Shown here piece after piece: positions 49,254-57,631 of a DNA stretch of 64,000 bases (the first letter of the stretch is position 1; each line of letters begins with the position of its first letter). The notes under the pieces are model-generated. The model was not told the DNA's origin. It was given only the letters and a program-made list of their open reading frames with translations, and did not search any database. This DNA comes from Pseudomonadota bacterium. GTDB taxonomy: Bacteria > Myxococcota_A > Polyangia > Polyangiales > Polyangiaceae. The position numbers and the translations under genes are program-made. The stretch is from contig JAEZYZ010000447.1 of assembly GCA_023418705.1 (NCBI GenBank), positions 19,419 to 83,418 of the forward strand, given 5' to 3'.

Positions 49254-50965
49254 ACCCTCGGTCTGGACTCGAATGCCTGGCGGCGCGGCTCGGCCGCAGC
49301 GGGTTGCCCGTCGCGGCAGCCCTCGCGCTCACCACGGCCTGCGCCCGGCAGCCGGCGAAGGCACCCGCCAAGCAGCCCGCAGCGCCGCAGGCGGCGCTCG
49401 ACGGACGGCGCTGGCTCCTCGAGGACGTGGAGCGCGCCTCACGAGCGGGCGCCGAGCCGAGTGAGGTCATCGCGCTCGACGCGGGCGCCCCCGGCGATCG
49501 CATCTCGAGTGTGGTCGAGCTGCCCGCCGACGCCTGCGTTTTGCTGATGGCGCGCGCCTCGGCGTCGATCGACGACGTGGATTTGTATGCCTACGCCGAC
49601 GACGGGACGCTGATCGGGTCCGATGAAGCTCCGGAGAAGACGGCGACCCTGCTGCTCTGCCCCCCTCACCCGCGCCGCGTGTTCGTCTCGGCGCGGGTCG
49701 CCGCCGGCCACGGCCTGGTCGCGCTCGGGTCGCAGCGCGTCAGCGTCGAGCACGCGCCCAAGGTGGCCGCGGCGGTGGGCGCCAAAGGACGCAGCGGCGC
49801 CGATCCCGATCAAGGCGCCGCTCTGTGGTCCGGGCTCGACGACGCGATCAGCGAGCACCGGCGCTCGATCGGCGGCCAGTGGCAGCTGCTGCGCAAGCTG
49901 CCGATCCTGGTCGATCCGCGGGTACCGGCGCGCGTGTCGGCAGAGGTGGAGGCCGAGTCGTGCCTGGACGTCCTGGTCGTGCCGTCCGAGCAGACCGCCT
50001 ACCTCGACGTGCTGGCGATCGACGACCAGGGGCGCATCCTGGGACGCGCCGACAGCGGCGCCGACGACACCCGCAGCCTCATCGTCTGCTCCCCGGTTCG
50101 GGCACCGGTCACCCTCGAGCTTCGCCCCCACGCCGGACAGGGACTGACGGCGGTGATCATCTCGCGTTCGGCCAAGTCGACCCCCATCGATCCCGATTGG
50201 CCGGTGGTGCGCTTCGAGCTGGCGCCCACCGGGTCGATCGCAGAGGCGCGCAAACGCGCGGCGGAGAGCCTGCGAACGCAAGGCTACAGCGGCGGCCGCC
50301 GAGTGGCAGGCGGAGATCTGGTCCTTGGCGAGCGCAAGAGCGTCGCCGTGCCGCTCCGGGCGGGCTGCTCGCGCGTCGAAGTGCTGACGGGCAAGCCGGT
50401 GCGAGCCGTCGACACCTTCCTGTGGAGCGCTGCCGGTGATCTCGTCGCCTCCGAGCGCGGCAGCGGTCAAACGAGCCTGTTCACCTGCGGGCCCGGCGGC
50501 GCCTTTCGGCTCGACATCGAGCCGCTCACCCAGGCCGGCCCCTTCGCGGTCGAGCTGAGAGCGGAACCGGCGGCACCCGAGCCGCTCCTGCAGCACCCGC
50601 TCGCCGCCGGTCGGCTGTTGGCGCGCCTCGCGACCCTCGGCGCGGCGGCACCCAGCAGCCTCGCGTCCGAAACCGTCGAGCTCACGCTTAGCCCGAACGC
50701 GCTGTCGCGAACGCCCCTGCGCATCGCCGGTGGGGCCTGCGCCGACGTCGTGCTCGCGCTGGAGCGTGGGGCATCCGGAGCAGAGCTGCGCTTGCTCTCG
50801 CCCGCCGGGGACGAGCTCGCCTTCGCACGTGGCACCAGCGTCGCCCACGCGCGGAGCTGCGCGCTCGAGAGCGCTCGCCCGAGCGAGCTTGTGATCGAGG
50901 CTCGCGCCGCGGCCGGACAAGCGCCGGCGCTGTTGTCGGTGCGACGCTTCAAGCCGTCGCGCTGA
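49250..50965 (+). CDS. Lipoprotein of unknown function with repeated beta-domains
   Basis: A 571-residue predicted lipoprotein; LPVAAALALTTAC ends in a lipobox Cys and is followed by an Ala/Pro/Lys linker. The rest contains at least three copies of a module with a Cys-containing strand, VELPADACVLLMARA, VEAESCLDVLVVPSEQ, LRAGCSRVEVLTGKPV, each followed by an xLDxYxxDxxG-like strand and TLLLCPPHPRRVFV/SLIVCSPVRAPVTL/SLFTCGPGGAFRLDI. The same modules are in the preceding gene, so the two are relatives arranged in tandem. Possibly pre-peptidase C-terminal (PPC)-like beta sandwiches. Function unknown. ATG 49250 overlaps the previous stop. Confidence 0.75.
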   Translation: MNPRSGLECLAARLGRSGLPVAAALALTTACARQPAKAPAKQPAAPQAALDGRRWLLEDVERASRAGAEPSEVIALDAGAPGDRISSVVELPADACVLLMARASASIDDVDLYAYADDGTLIGSDEAPEKTATLLLCPPHPRRVFVSARVAAGHGLVALGSQRVSVEHAPKVAAAVGAKGRSGADPDQGAALWSGLDDAISEHRRSIGGQWQLLRKLPILVDPRVPARVSAEVEAESCLDVLVVPSEQTAYLDVLAIDDQGRILGRADSGADDTRSLIVCSPVRAPVTLELRPHAGQGLTAVIISRSAKSTPIDPDWPVVRFELAPTGSIAEARKRAAESLRTQGYSGGRRVAGGDLVLGERKSVAVPLRAGCSRVEVLTGKPVRAVDTFLWSAAGDLVASERGSGQTSLFTCGPGGAFRLDIEPLTQAGPFAVELRAEPAAPEPLLQHPLAAGRLLARLATLGAAAPSSLASETVELTLSPNALSRTPLRIAGGACADVVLALERGASGAELRLLSPAGDELAFARGTSVAHARSCALESARPSELVIEARAAAGQAPALLSVRRFKPSR

Positions 50966-51254
50966 GGACCCGCCCGAAGAGTCCGGTGGAAACCGCGATG
51001 GCTTTCGGTCTACTCTCGGCCTTCCTGCACCGGTCGCGGTTTGCCGCGAGAGCAGCGAGCGGCAATGACCGTCCCCACGACAGCGCCCATCCGTTGCCAG
51101 CCAAGTGCTCCGATCACTGGGCGAACGGCCCGAGCTCATCGGCAACCTCGTTGGTGTTGCTCTCGGCTCGGCGCGCTTGCAGGGTCCTTTTCCGCGGCAA
51201 ACGGGCTGCGCTGCAGCCTGCTTGTCGCTCTAGAGCAGTGATGACGGAGCGGAT
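50966..51254. other. Intergenic region, no gene seen
   Basis: The 289 bases before the PGG-rich gene contain no convincing frame, RNA or repeat. A ribosome site GGAG lies close to the following ATG. The promoter was not identified. Confidence 0.45.
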
Positions 51255-51872
51255 ATGAGCGAGCAGCAAGCACCGATCGAGGCGCAGGGCGGCGGCGGGT
51301 ACGGGCCTCCCGGCGGGGGCTATCCACCCGGCGGCGGCTACCCACCCGGCGGTGGGCAACCCCCCGGCGGCGGCTACCCGCCCGGTGGCGGGCAACCCCC
51401 CGGCGGCGGGTATCCTCCTCCCGGTGGGCCGCCCGGCGGCGGCTATCCTCCCGGCGGATCACCCCCCGGAGGTTATGGCCCGCCTGGAGGTTACGGCGGA
51501 CCACCCGGCGCGCCCGGGTACCCTCCGGCCGGTACCCCTCCGGGATATCCCGGTGGCGGACCGCTCGCGCCACCGGGGGGGTTCCCCCCACCTGGCGGAC
51601 CGGGTGCGGAGATCGACAAGGAAGCCACCACGTGGCTCATCATCGCGATCGTGACCACGGTGTTCTGCTGCTGCCCGAACGTGATCGCGATCGTGGGCGC
51701 GATCCACGCCTATCAGGCGAAGAACCTCGTCACCCAGGGCAGCACCGCCGAGGCCGCGCAGAAGCTCAAGAGCGCCAAGTCGACGACCATCGCCGCGCTG
51801 GTCATCGGCTTTCTCGTGAGCGTCGGGATGACCATCTTCTGGGCCATGATGAACGGCCTCGCGAGCCTTTGA
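51255..51872 (+). CDS. PGG-repeat CD225/dispanin-like membrane protein
   Basis: A 205-residue protein. Residues 13-115 are a low-complexity Pro/Gly/Tyr tail with tandem PPGGGY units; the C-terminal 80 residues contain two hydrophobic segments (ATTWLIIAIVTTVFCCCPNVIAIVGAIHAYQAK and STTIAALVIGFLVSVGMTIFW, shortened) separated by a short charged loop. This matches the CD225/dispanin fold, including a CCC cluster near the first membrane helix, as in IFITM proteins. Similar proteins are frequent in bacteria with Pro/Gly-rich N-termini. The role is unknown; membrane-curvature effects are known only for the animal members. Confidence 0.8.
   Translation: MSEQQAPIEAQGGGGYGPPGGGYPPGGGYPPGGGQPPGGGYPPGGGQPPGGGYPPPGGPPGGGYPPGGSPPGGYGPPGGYGGPPGAPGYPPAGTPPGYPGGGPLAPPGGFPPPGGPGAEIDKEATTWLIIAIVTTVFCCCPNVIAIVGAIHAYQAKNLVTQGSTAEAAQKLKSAKSTTIAALVIGFLVSVGMTIFWAMMNGLASL
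51291..51602 (+). repeat. Tandem PPGGGY-coding repeat
   Basis: Degenerate short tandem repeats (about 18-24 bases, CCCGGCGGCGGCTATCC-like) code for the Pro/Gly/Tyr tail. Such tracts can change length by slippage or recombination. Confidence 0.75.
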
Positions 51873-51910
51873 ACGCGGACCGCTCCTCGGGATAGGGGGA
51901 CCTTACAAAA

Positions 51911-51956
51911 CGAAACCGGCGTAGGCTGCTCGGGTCATCCCGTCAGCCCACGCCGG
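51911..51956 (-). terminator. Intrinsic terminator of the histone-like gene
   Basis: CCGGCGTAGGCTG (51916-51928) pairs with CAGCCCACGCCGG (51944-51956) with one mismatch and a 15-base loop; on the minus strand the stem is followed by TTTCGTTTTG. It lies between the converging CD225-like and histone-like genes and can end both. Confidence 0.8.
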
Positions 51957-51981
51957 TCGCTCGTGCGCGAGAAGGCGCGTC

Positions 51982-52392
51982 TCAGATGAGATCGCCGCTC
52001 GGCTCCGGGGTCGCCTCCGGCGCCACGGCCCGCTTGCGGCGACCACCGCGGCGAGCGGCTGGTGCCGGAGCTTCGCCGCCGGCAGGAGCTGCCGCCGAGG
52101 AGGCGCCTTTGCGCGAGGCCTTCTTACGACCGCCGCCGCGGCGGCTCACCTTGCGCGCCCCACGCTTGGCGGTGCGCTTTTTGGAAGCCTTCTTCTTGGA
52201 GACCTTTTTCTTGGAGACCTTCTTCTTGGAGGCCTTCTTCTTGGAGACCTTCTTCTTGGAAGCTTTCTTTGCTCCGCGCTTCGCAGTCTTCTTTGCGCGG
52301 CGCACCTTCTTCTTGGTGCCCTTGCGAGCTGCCTTCTTGCGCCCCGCTGCCGGAGCCGAACTCGCCTTTTTCCTGGTCTTTCTTGCGGCCAT
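51982..52392 (-). CDS. Lys/Ala-rich histone H1-like DNA-binding protein
   Basis: A 136-residue, strongly basic protein (KKASSAPAAGRKKAARK at the start). Its middle third is a pentad array KKxxS (KKKVSKKKASKKKVSKKK), like the tail of eukaryotic H1, chlamydial Hc1/Hc2 and other bacterial H1-like proteins that compact DNA. The C-terminal third has AT-hook-like GGGRKK and RRGGRRKR motifs with an Ala/Pro/Glu tail. No globular domain is visible. GGGAGG six bases before the ATG and a strong upstream promoter suggest high expression. Confidence 0.87.
   Translation of the reverse strand: MAARKTRKKASSAPAAGRKKAARKGTKKKVRRAKKTAKRGAKKASKKKVSKKKASKKKVSKKKVSKKKASKKRTAKRGARKVSRRGGGRKKASRKGASSAAAPAGGEAPAPAARRGGRRKRAVAPEATPEPSGDLI
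52181..52270 (-). repeat. Six tandem 15-bp units coding for the Lys/Ser pentads
   Basis: Six 15-base units (plus-strand form TTGGAGACCTTCTTC with one to three changes) lie end to end. They code for the KKxxS array, so the array length can vary in steps of five residues. Confidence 0.9.
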
Positions 52393-52451
52393 GGATCCTC
52401 CCTGATGGGATTTTCTGGGGCCGGCTGTCGCACCGGCCTGGGATGCACTGC

Positions 52452-52480
52452 ATATATTGCCATCTATGGTGATGTGTCAA
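52452..52480 (-). promoter_or_regulatory. Promoter of the histone-like gene
   Basis: On the minus strand TTGACA (52475-52480) is followed after 17 bases by ATATAT (52452-52457). A second TTGACA lies 14 bases further upstream. The surrounding 120 bases are strikingly AT-rich for this genome. Confidence 0.65.
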
Positions 52481-53287
52481 CAGGGCATGTCAATTATTTG
52501 CTTGCCTTGCACTTTTTCCGGCGAAACAAGCACCCTGCCGCACATCGTTCGTAAGCAAATTCAATCAGTTAGACGAAGGCCTCAGCGGCGCCGCGGCATC
52601 GCTGGGGTGAGCGAGACGCGGGGCGCTGCCGCCTCCGCCGAGGCGCGACGCTGCGCTTCCGCCCAAGGGCAGCCGGCACAGCCGCTGCGACAACAGCCAC
52701 GACCGAGCTTGACCGGAGGCGGCGCGCGGAAGCCCTCGCTCCACGCGACGCTGGGGCGCGGGCGCAAGTGCCCACCGATGCGGTCGCCAGGCGTCGTTAC
52801 TCGTGCGTGTGATCGATCGAATGGATCGCGATCGCGTAGCGAGCCGACGGTGAGTCGCGTGCGTTTCATCGAAGCCGGTGCGCGCTGACGCCGACCGCCA
52901 GCGCGAGTCCCCATCTTGTGTCGCTCGATACGGAGCGAAGCACAGCGTCATCGCGGCCATCATGCACGCTCGTCCGACGGCTGGCAACTGCTACGCGATC
53001 ATCACCACGAACATTGTCGGCGTCACCAACGCATGGGACCGGTGGTGAGACGCGTCCGTCGGCGTTCGCGCGACAGCGCTTCGTTGCTCGGTGCGGCGCG
53101 CGGCTAGCGTGATCACCGTGCGCTGCAGCGACGCCCCCTCGTCCCGCAGGCGCGCTCACGAGAGCGCCTGCGATCGACCGCCGCGGGCGCGCGCCGCGGG
53201 CGCGCTTCCAGCACCAAAACCGCTCGGATTCTGGGCGTTCGGTGCTCGGCTTGACCGCTCGGCCACGCCTCCGTATGCGCCAGGGCG
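52481..53287. other. Gene-poor region with no supported gene
   Basis: Together with the promoter region this is the longest gene-free stretch (about 895 bases, 52393-53287). Reading frames on both strands are Arg/Ala/Ser-rich and show no domain. One small frame, 52962-53048, encodes 28 residues (MHARPTAGNCYAIITTN...) with a less biased composition, and the frame is readable further upstream; it could be a small protein or a remnant. It also contains palindromic patches such as CGATCGCGATCG-like sequence near 52820. Nothing here can be named. Confidence 0.4.
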
Positions 53288-55372
53288 ATGTCTCTCGACT
53301 CCCTGAACCGCGCGCAACGCGAGGCCGTCACGACCCTCTCCGGTCCCCTGCTCGTGCTCGCCGGCGCCGGGACGGGCAAGACCCGCGTGATCACCTTCCG
53401 CATCGCCGAGCTCATCCGCAGCGGCATCTCGCCCGCACGCATCCTCGCCGTCACCTTCACGAACAAGGCCGCCCGTGAAATGCGGGAGCGCGCGCTCACC
53501 TTGCTCGGCAAGAAGCGCGGGCGCCGCAGCGCGGAGAAAACCCCAGAAATTTCGACATTTCACTCGCTGTGCGTGCGCTTGCTCCGCCGCCACATCCACC
53601 ACCTCGGCTACCCGCGGGAGTTCGTCATCTACGACCGCAGCGACCAAGAGAGCATCGCGCGCTCGGCGCTGCGGGACATTCGGGTCGGCTACGAAAAACT
53701 CCGCCCTGGCGACCTGCTGGCGCAGATCGGCACCTGGAAGACCCACTCCGTCCGTCCGGACCAGGCCGAGCAGGTCGCCACCACGGACAAACAGATCCTG
53801 GCCGCCCTCGCCTACACTCGCTATCAAGCGGCGCTGAAGGCCTCCGGCGCGCTCGACTTCGACGACCTGCTGCTCTGTACCGAGGAGCTCTTCGACCGCC
53901 ATCCCGCAGCGCGCTTCGCGGAGGCTTCGCGCTTCGACCACCTGCTCATCGACGAATACCAGGACACCAACGGCCTACAATATCGCATCGTCAAGCAGCT
54001 GGCCGAACGGCACCGCAACATCTGCGTCGTCGGCGACGACGATCAATCGATCTACGGCTGGCGAGGTGCGGAGGTGACCCACATCCTGAACTTCGCCAAG
54101 GACTGGCCGGAAGCCAAGGTGGTCCGCCTGGAGGAGAACTATCGCTCGCGCGCGCCCATCCTCGAGCTGGCCAACACCCTCATCGCCCACAACACGCAGC
54201 GCCACGGCAAGGTGCTGCGCGCCTCGCGGAGCGGGGGCGTCTTGCCCCGCTTCGCGCGGTTCGAAGACGAGAACAGCGAAGCGGAGCACCTCGCTCGGGA
54301 GATCCGCGCGCGCATCGACGCCACCGGGGAAGACCGGGTCAGCCCGAGCGACATCGCGATCCTGTTCCGAACCAACGAGCAGCCGCGCGTGTTCGAGACC
54401 CTGCTGCGGCGCGAGAAAATCCCCTACGTCCTGGTCGGCGGGATGTCCTTCTACGACCGCAAGGAGGTGCGCGACATCCTGAGCTACCTGCGCGTCTTAT
54501 GTAACCCGAACGACGAGGTCTCGCTCCTGCGCATCCTCAACACGCCGCCGCGGGGGATCGGCACCGGCACGGTCGAGGTCCTGCTGGAGGACGCCGTCAG
54601 CCAGGGCAAGCCGCTGTGGGAGGTGCTGCCGGGCGCGCTCGAGGACGGGCGGGTGGCGCACGCCGCTGGCCAGCGCATCGAGGCGTTCCGGCGGATGATC
54701 GACGGCTACCGGGCGCGCCTCGGCGGCGAGTCGCTCGTGGGGCTCACCACCGAGTTGATCCAGCACGTCGGGTACAAGGCCGAAATCGAGCGAGTCTACA
54801 AAACGGCCGCGGAGGTGGAAGCGCGCTGGGCATCCATCGAGGAGCTCATCAACTCGATCGGCGAGTACGAAGCGCGCAGCGAAGCGCCCTCGCTGCTGGG
54901 GTTCTTGGAAGAGGCCACGCTGGCCGGCCGCGACGAGCAGCGCGACGACCAGAAGGACAAACGCCAGCTGCACGCGCTGACGCTCATGACCCTGCACAGC
55001 GCGAAGGGCCTCGAGTTCCCGCACGTCTACATGGTGGGGATGGAAGAGGGGCTCTTGCCCCACAAACGCTCCGTGCTCGATGGGGGCGACACGATCGCGG
55101 AGGAGCGGCGCCTCTGCTACGTCGGCGTGACCCGCGCTCAAGAGTCGCTGACGCTGAGCTTCTGCAAGGGACGGATGAAGTGGGGCAAGCTCCGGCCTTC
55201 CATCCCGAGCCGATTTTTGATGGAAATGCGCGGAGAGACCGAGAAGGCCCGCCGCATCGCCGAGACCGCGGCGGCCGCGCTGGCGGCCGAAGCTCAGGAC
55301 GATCCCGCCTCGAAGTCACGCGGCCAGAAGCAGGAGGCCGAGCGAGCCGCCGCGAGCCGAGGGCCGAAGTAG
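53288..55372 (+). CDS. ATP-dependent DNA helicase, UvrD/PcrA/Rep family
   Basis: A 694-residue superfamily 1A helicase for repair and for removing proteins from DNA. Motifs in order: Q-motif LNRAQREAV, Walker A GAGTGKT (26-32), TFTNKAAREMRER, the Ia-Ib region FHSLCVRLLR, Walker B LLIDEYQDTN, GDDDQSIYGWRGA, EENYRS, TLHSAKGLEFPHVYMVGMEEG and the last motif YVGVTRAQE. Close to PcrA in size, with the C-terminal Lys/Glu-rich tail shortened. The final few codons and the stop lie inside repeat copy D, so the original C-terminus may have been altered. ATG 53288 is followed directly by the Q-motif. Confidence 0.95.
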   Translation: MSLDSLNRAQREAVTTLSGPLLVLAGAGTGKTRVITFRIAELIRSGISPARILAVTFTNKAAREMRERALTLLGKKRGRRSAEKTPEISTFHSLCVRLLRRHIHHLGYPREFVIYDRSDQESIARSALRDIRVGYEKLRPGDLLAQIGTWKTHSVRPDQAEQVATTDKQILAALAYTRYQAALKASGALDFDDLLLCTEELFDRHPAARFAEASRFDHLLIDEYQDTNGLQYRIVKQLAERHRNICVVGDDDQSIYGWRGAEVTHILNFAKDWPEAKVVRLEENYRSRAPILELANTLIAHNTQRHGKVLRASRSGGVLPRFARFEDENSEAEHLAREIRARIDATGEDRVSPSDIAILFRTNEQPRVFETLLRREKIPYVLVGGMSFYDRKEVRDILSYLRVLCNPNDEVSLLRILNTPPRGIGTGTVEVLLEDAVSQGKPLWEVLPGALEDGRVAHAAGQRIEAFRRMIDGYRARLGGESLVGLTTELIQHVGYKAEIERVYKTAAEVEARWASIEELINSIGEYEARSEAPSLLGFLEEATLAGRDEQRDDQKDKRQLHALTLMTLHSAKGLEFPHVYMVGMEEGLLPHKRSVLDGGDTIAEERRLCYVGVTRAQESLTLSFCKGRMKWGKLRPSIPSRFLMEMRGETEKARRIAETAAAALAAEAQDDPASKSRGQKQEAERAAASRGPK

Positions 55373-55668
55373 GCACCGCGAGCTCTCTTGACTTTTTCAC
55401 AGGAAGGCGCGGAAGAGCGGAAGATTTTTGGATTGGGGATGGGGTCCCAAGCGGGCGTGGGTGCGTGGGGCGTCACAGCGATTCCACGGCGCGCCGCTCG
55501 AGATCGACCCCGATCGGGGACCGGCGACGTCGGTCCCCCTTCCGCGATTCCGATCCTTCCTGTGACCCGTCGCCGGTTTAGACCCGTCGACGCACGACGC
55601 TAGCTCGGTGGTGAGATGCGTCTTCACCGACTCGAGGTGGGCCGAAGGCCCTGCTGGTCTTCCTGTGA
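55360..55668 (-). repeat. Intergenic mosaic repeat, copy D (inverted)
   Basis: Occupies the 368-base gap after the helicase gene, in the opposite orientation to copies A-C. Its left part (55360-55485) is about 90 percent identical to copy A read backwards; its middle (55525-55543) has the shared core; its right part (55579-55616) matches copy B. It starts inside the helicase gene, so the last codons (GPK) and stop are repeat sequence. No gene is seen in the gap. Confidence 0.8.
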
Positions 55669-55740
55669 GCAAGAGTAGTGGAGCGCGTCGCGATGGGCTT
55701 TCGCGCGCTTCATTCGTAGGGGGTCAGGAAGGCCAAGGGC

Positions 55741-56832
55741 TCAGCCTCGGAGCTCGAGGCGCTCCCAGCGGCCGCGGTCGGCCGGTCCGCGGCAGGCGAA
55801 CAGCTCGCGGCGCGCCGGGACGGCGATCATGCAGGCGTTGGTGGTGGTTCCCTGCTCGTCTTCGGGGTAGCGGTTCACGCTGTCGACCCCGTCGCTGCGG
55901 TCGGCGAACAGCTGGCGCAGCGTCGCCGTGTCCTGGAGCTCGGCGGACAGCCGCCCGAGCAGCCGCTCCAGCCGGACGCGGCTCGAGCGGGTGGGCTCCT
56001 CACCCTCGCCTTCGACGTGCGCGGGGTGCAGGCAGTGATTGGTGCGCGCCAGCGGGAGGGCGTCGAGCTTTCGCGCGATCGTCTGGCCGGGGCTGCACTC
56101 GAGCTCGACCGCAGCGGCCGCGTCGGCGGCCCAGTAGGTGTGCGCGGCGGCCCGCGGAGCTCCCTCGATCCGACGGGCCGCGTCCCGCCCGTTCGAGGTC
56201 GCGAGCGCCGCGTGGAGCACGCTCAAGTAGCCCACACCGACGCGGGCCCCGCGGACCTTCACGTTGGTCGTGCCGACCGCGACCCCCTCGGCGTTCATGC
56301 CCATCAGCGACAGGCAGCCGGTGCACGTCACCGACCAGCTCTCGGGGCCCCGGTCAGGCCGGCGGTGGATCGCCACCACGAAGTCCAGATCCGTCGGGTT
56401 CAGATCCCATGTCTGTCCCACCAGGAGCTCCCCGTCCCGGGTGCCGGATGGCGGCACCAGCACGGCCGAGCAGCCTTCACGATCCGCGGCGTCGCCGAGG
56501 AGCAGCACGTCCCGCACGTCGGTCATGTTCCCGACGGCGTACAGATCGGCCGCCGGCACCCCGGCGGCCTCGGCGATGCCGAGCTGCTCCGCGTGCCCTT
56601 CGGGATCCCAGCCGGCCGCCACCTCGAGGCAACGCGCCCCGATGTGCAAAAAGCGTTCGACGCTGCCGCCGCCGCGCTCGTTCAAGTACGCGGAGAGCGC
56701 CGCGAGGCGCTGATCGACGAAGGCCTGGATGCGGTGCCGCAGCGCTTCGCCGTGCGCGTTGCCCATCTGGCGCGCCGACCCCGCGCATTCGATCTGCGGG
56801 AGGTCGAGCAGAGCTGGTTGTGCCGCTTGCAT
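55741..56832 (-). CDS. C45-family acyltransferase/peptidase (acyl-CoA:6-APA acyltransferase-like)
   Basis: A 363-residue Ntn hydrolase. In this family the precursor cleaves itself before a Cys, which becomes the N-terminal nucleophile; here C121 in DREGCSAVLVPP is the likely site, with the preceding NMTDVRD and following GQTWDLNPTD, MNAEGVAVGTTNV and ARTNHCLHP matching the fungal penicillin acyltransferase-like group (PF03417). There is no signal peptide. ATG 56832 is chosen because the frame upstream runs antisense to the next gene. Substrates could be acylated amino acids or peptides; unknown here. Confidence 0.88.
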   Translation of the reverse strand: MQAAQPALLDLPQIECAGSARQMGNAHGEALRHRIQAFVDQRLAALSAYLNERGGGSVERFLHIGARCLEVAAGWDPEGHAEQLGIAEAAGVPAADLYAVGNMTDVRDVLLLGDAADREGCSAVLVPPSGTRDGELLVGQTWDLNPTDLDFVVAIHRRPDRGPESWSVTCTGCLSLMGMNAEGVAVGTTNVKVRGARVGVGYLSVLHAALATSNGRDAARRIEGAPRAAAHTYWAADAAAAVELECSPGQTIARKLDALPLARTNHCLHPAHVEGEGEEPTRSSRVRLERLLGRLSAELQDTATLRQLFADRSDGVDSVNRYPEDEQGTTTNACMIAVPARRELFACRGPADRGRWERLELRG

Positions 56833-56921
56833 GCCGGACCCTACCGCAGGCGCCGGGATTGTCGACGCCGCCCGGCGTCGTTGGCCCGAGCCAGCGCTCC
56901 GTGGCACGTTCGACGACACCC

Positions 56922-57626
56922 ATGCGCCGCGAGCCCGCCCCCTGGACGGATCTGACCCGCGCCGTCGCGGAGCGGGCGCGCGGCTACGGCCTCGACCTCG
57001 TGCAGCCGCTTCGCCTCGGCTGGTACAACGCCGGCGCCCCACCGGACCTGCGCATCGGCGGCGGGGCAGCCGACGATCGCCTGGCCCTGGTGATCGGCAA
57101 CACGCGCGCGCTCTGGCCCTGCTTCGAGGCGGCGCTCTGGCGGGAGGTTCGCCTGCAGGACGAGCCGCACCCGCTCGACCGCTATTGCACCGAAGCGGTC
57201 GCGACCATCTTGAGCGCCGGGCCCGCCCCGATCTGGCTGCGCTTCGCCCACGAGCTCGATCCCCCTCCCCCGATCCCCATTCAGCGGGTCGCGGCCGCCG
57301 CCGGCCTGGCCCACCTGTCGCCGAGCCACCTCAGCATTCATCCCGTGCACGGACCGTGGATCGCGCTGCGGGCCGTGGTCGTCTTCGACGTCGAGGGGCC
57401 GTCGGAGCACGCCGGAGCGGCGCCCGATCCCTGCAGCGGTTGCCAAACGCCGTGCCTCCCGGCGCTGGAGCGCGCCCTCCGCTCCGCGCCCGCCGACGAT
57501 CCCGAGACCGCCTGGAGGCGCTGGCTGCAGGTCCGCGACGTGTGCCCCGTCGGCAGGAGCGCGCGCTACGGCGAGGATCAGATCCATCACCACTACGCGA
57601 AGCGGGCGCACCTGCCCCGCGCCTGA
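56922..57626 (+). CDS. MMACHC-like cobalamin-processing protein
   Basis: A 234-residue protein similar to the animal B12 chaperone MMACHC (CblC) and to the N-terminal domain of epoxyqueuosine reductase. Aligned features: GLDLVQPLRLGWYNAGAPP near the start (MMACHC has FQVAWYN), ALVIGNTRALWPCFEAAL, DPLDRYCTEAV-like LDRY, and LSIHPVHGPWIALRAVVVF (MMACHC HPRFGGWFAIRGVVL). Residues C171, C174, C178 and C208 in PCSGCQTPCLP and VCPVG could form an Fe-S site as in QueG. It is divergent from the C45 gene, with ATG 56922. The role in cobalamin decyanation or dealkylation is inferred from the fold. Confidence 0.75.
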   Translation: MRREPAPWTDLTRAVAERARGYGLDLVQPLRLGWYNAGAPPDLRIGGGAADDRLALVIGNTRALWPCFEAALWREVRLQDEPHPLDRYCTEAVATILSAGPAPIWLRFAHELDPPPPIPIQRVAAAAGLAHLSPSHLSIHPVHGPWIALRAVVVFDVEGPSEHAGAAPDPCSGCQTPCLPALERALRSAPADDPETAWRRWLQVRDVCPVGRSARYGEDQIHHHYAKRAHLPRA

Positions 57627-57631
57627 AGACC

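Noticed and set aside
51291..51602. Short tandem repeats as an origin or attachment site
   Set aside because: They are the coding sequence of the Pro/Gly tail; no DnaA boxes or integrase are seen.
52181..52270. CRISPR-like array
   Set aside because: The units are only 15 bases, contiguous without spacers, and code in frame for KKxxS pentads.
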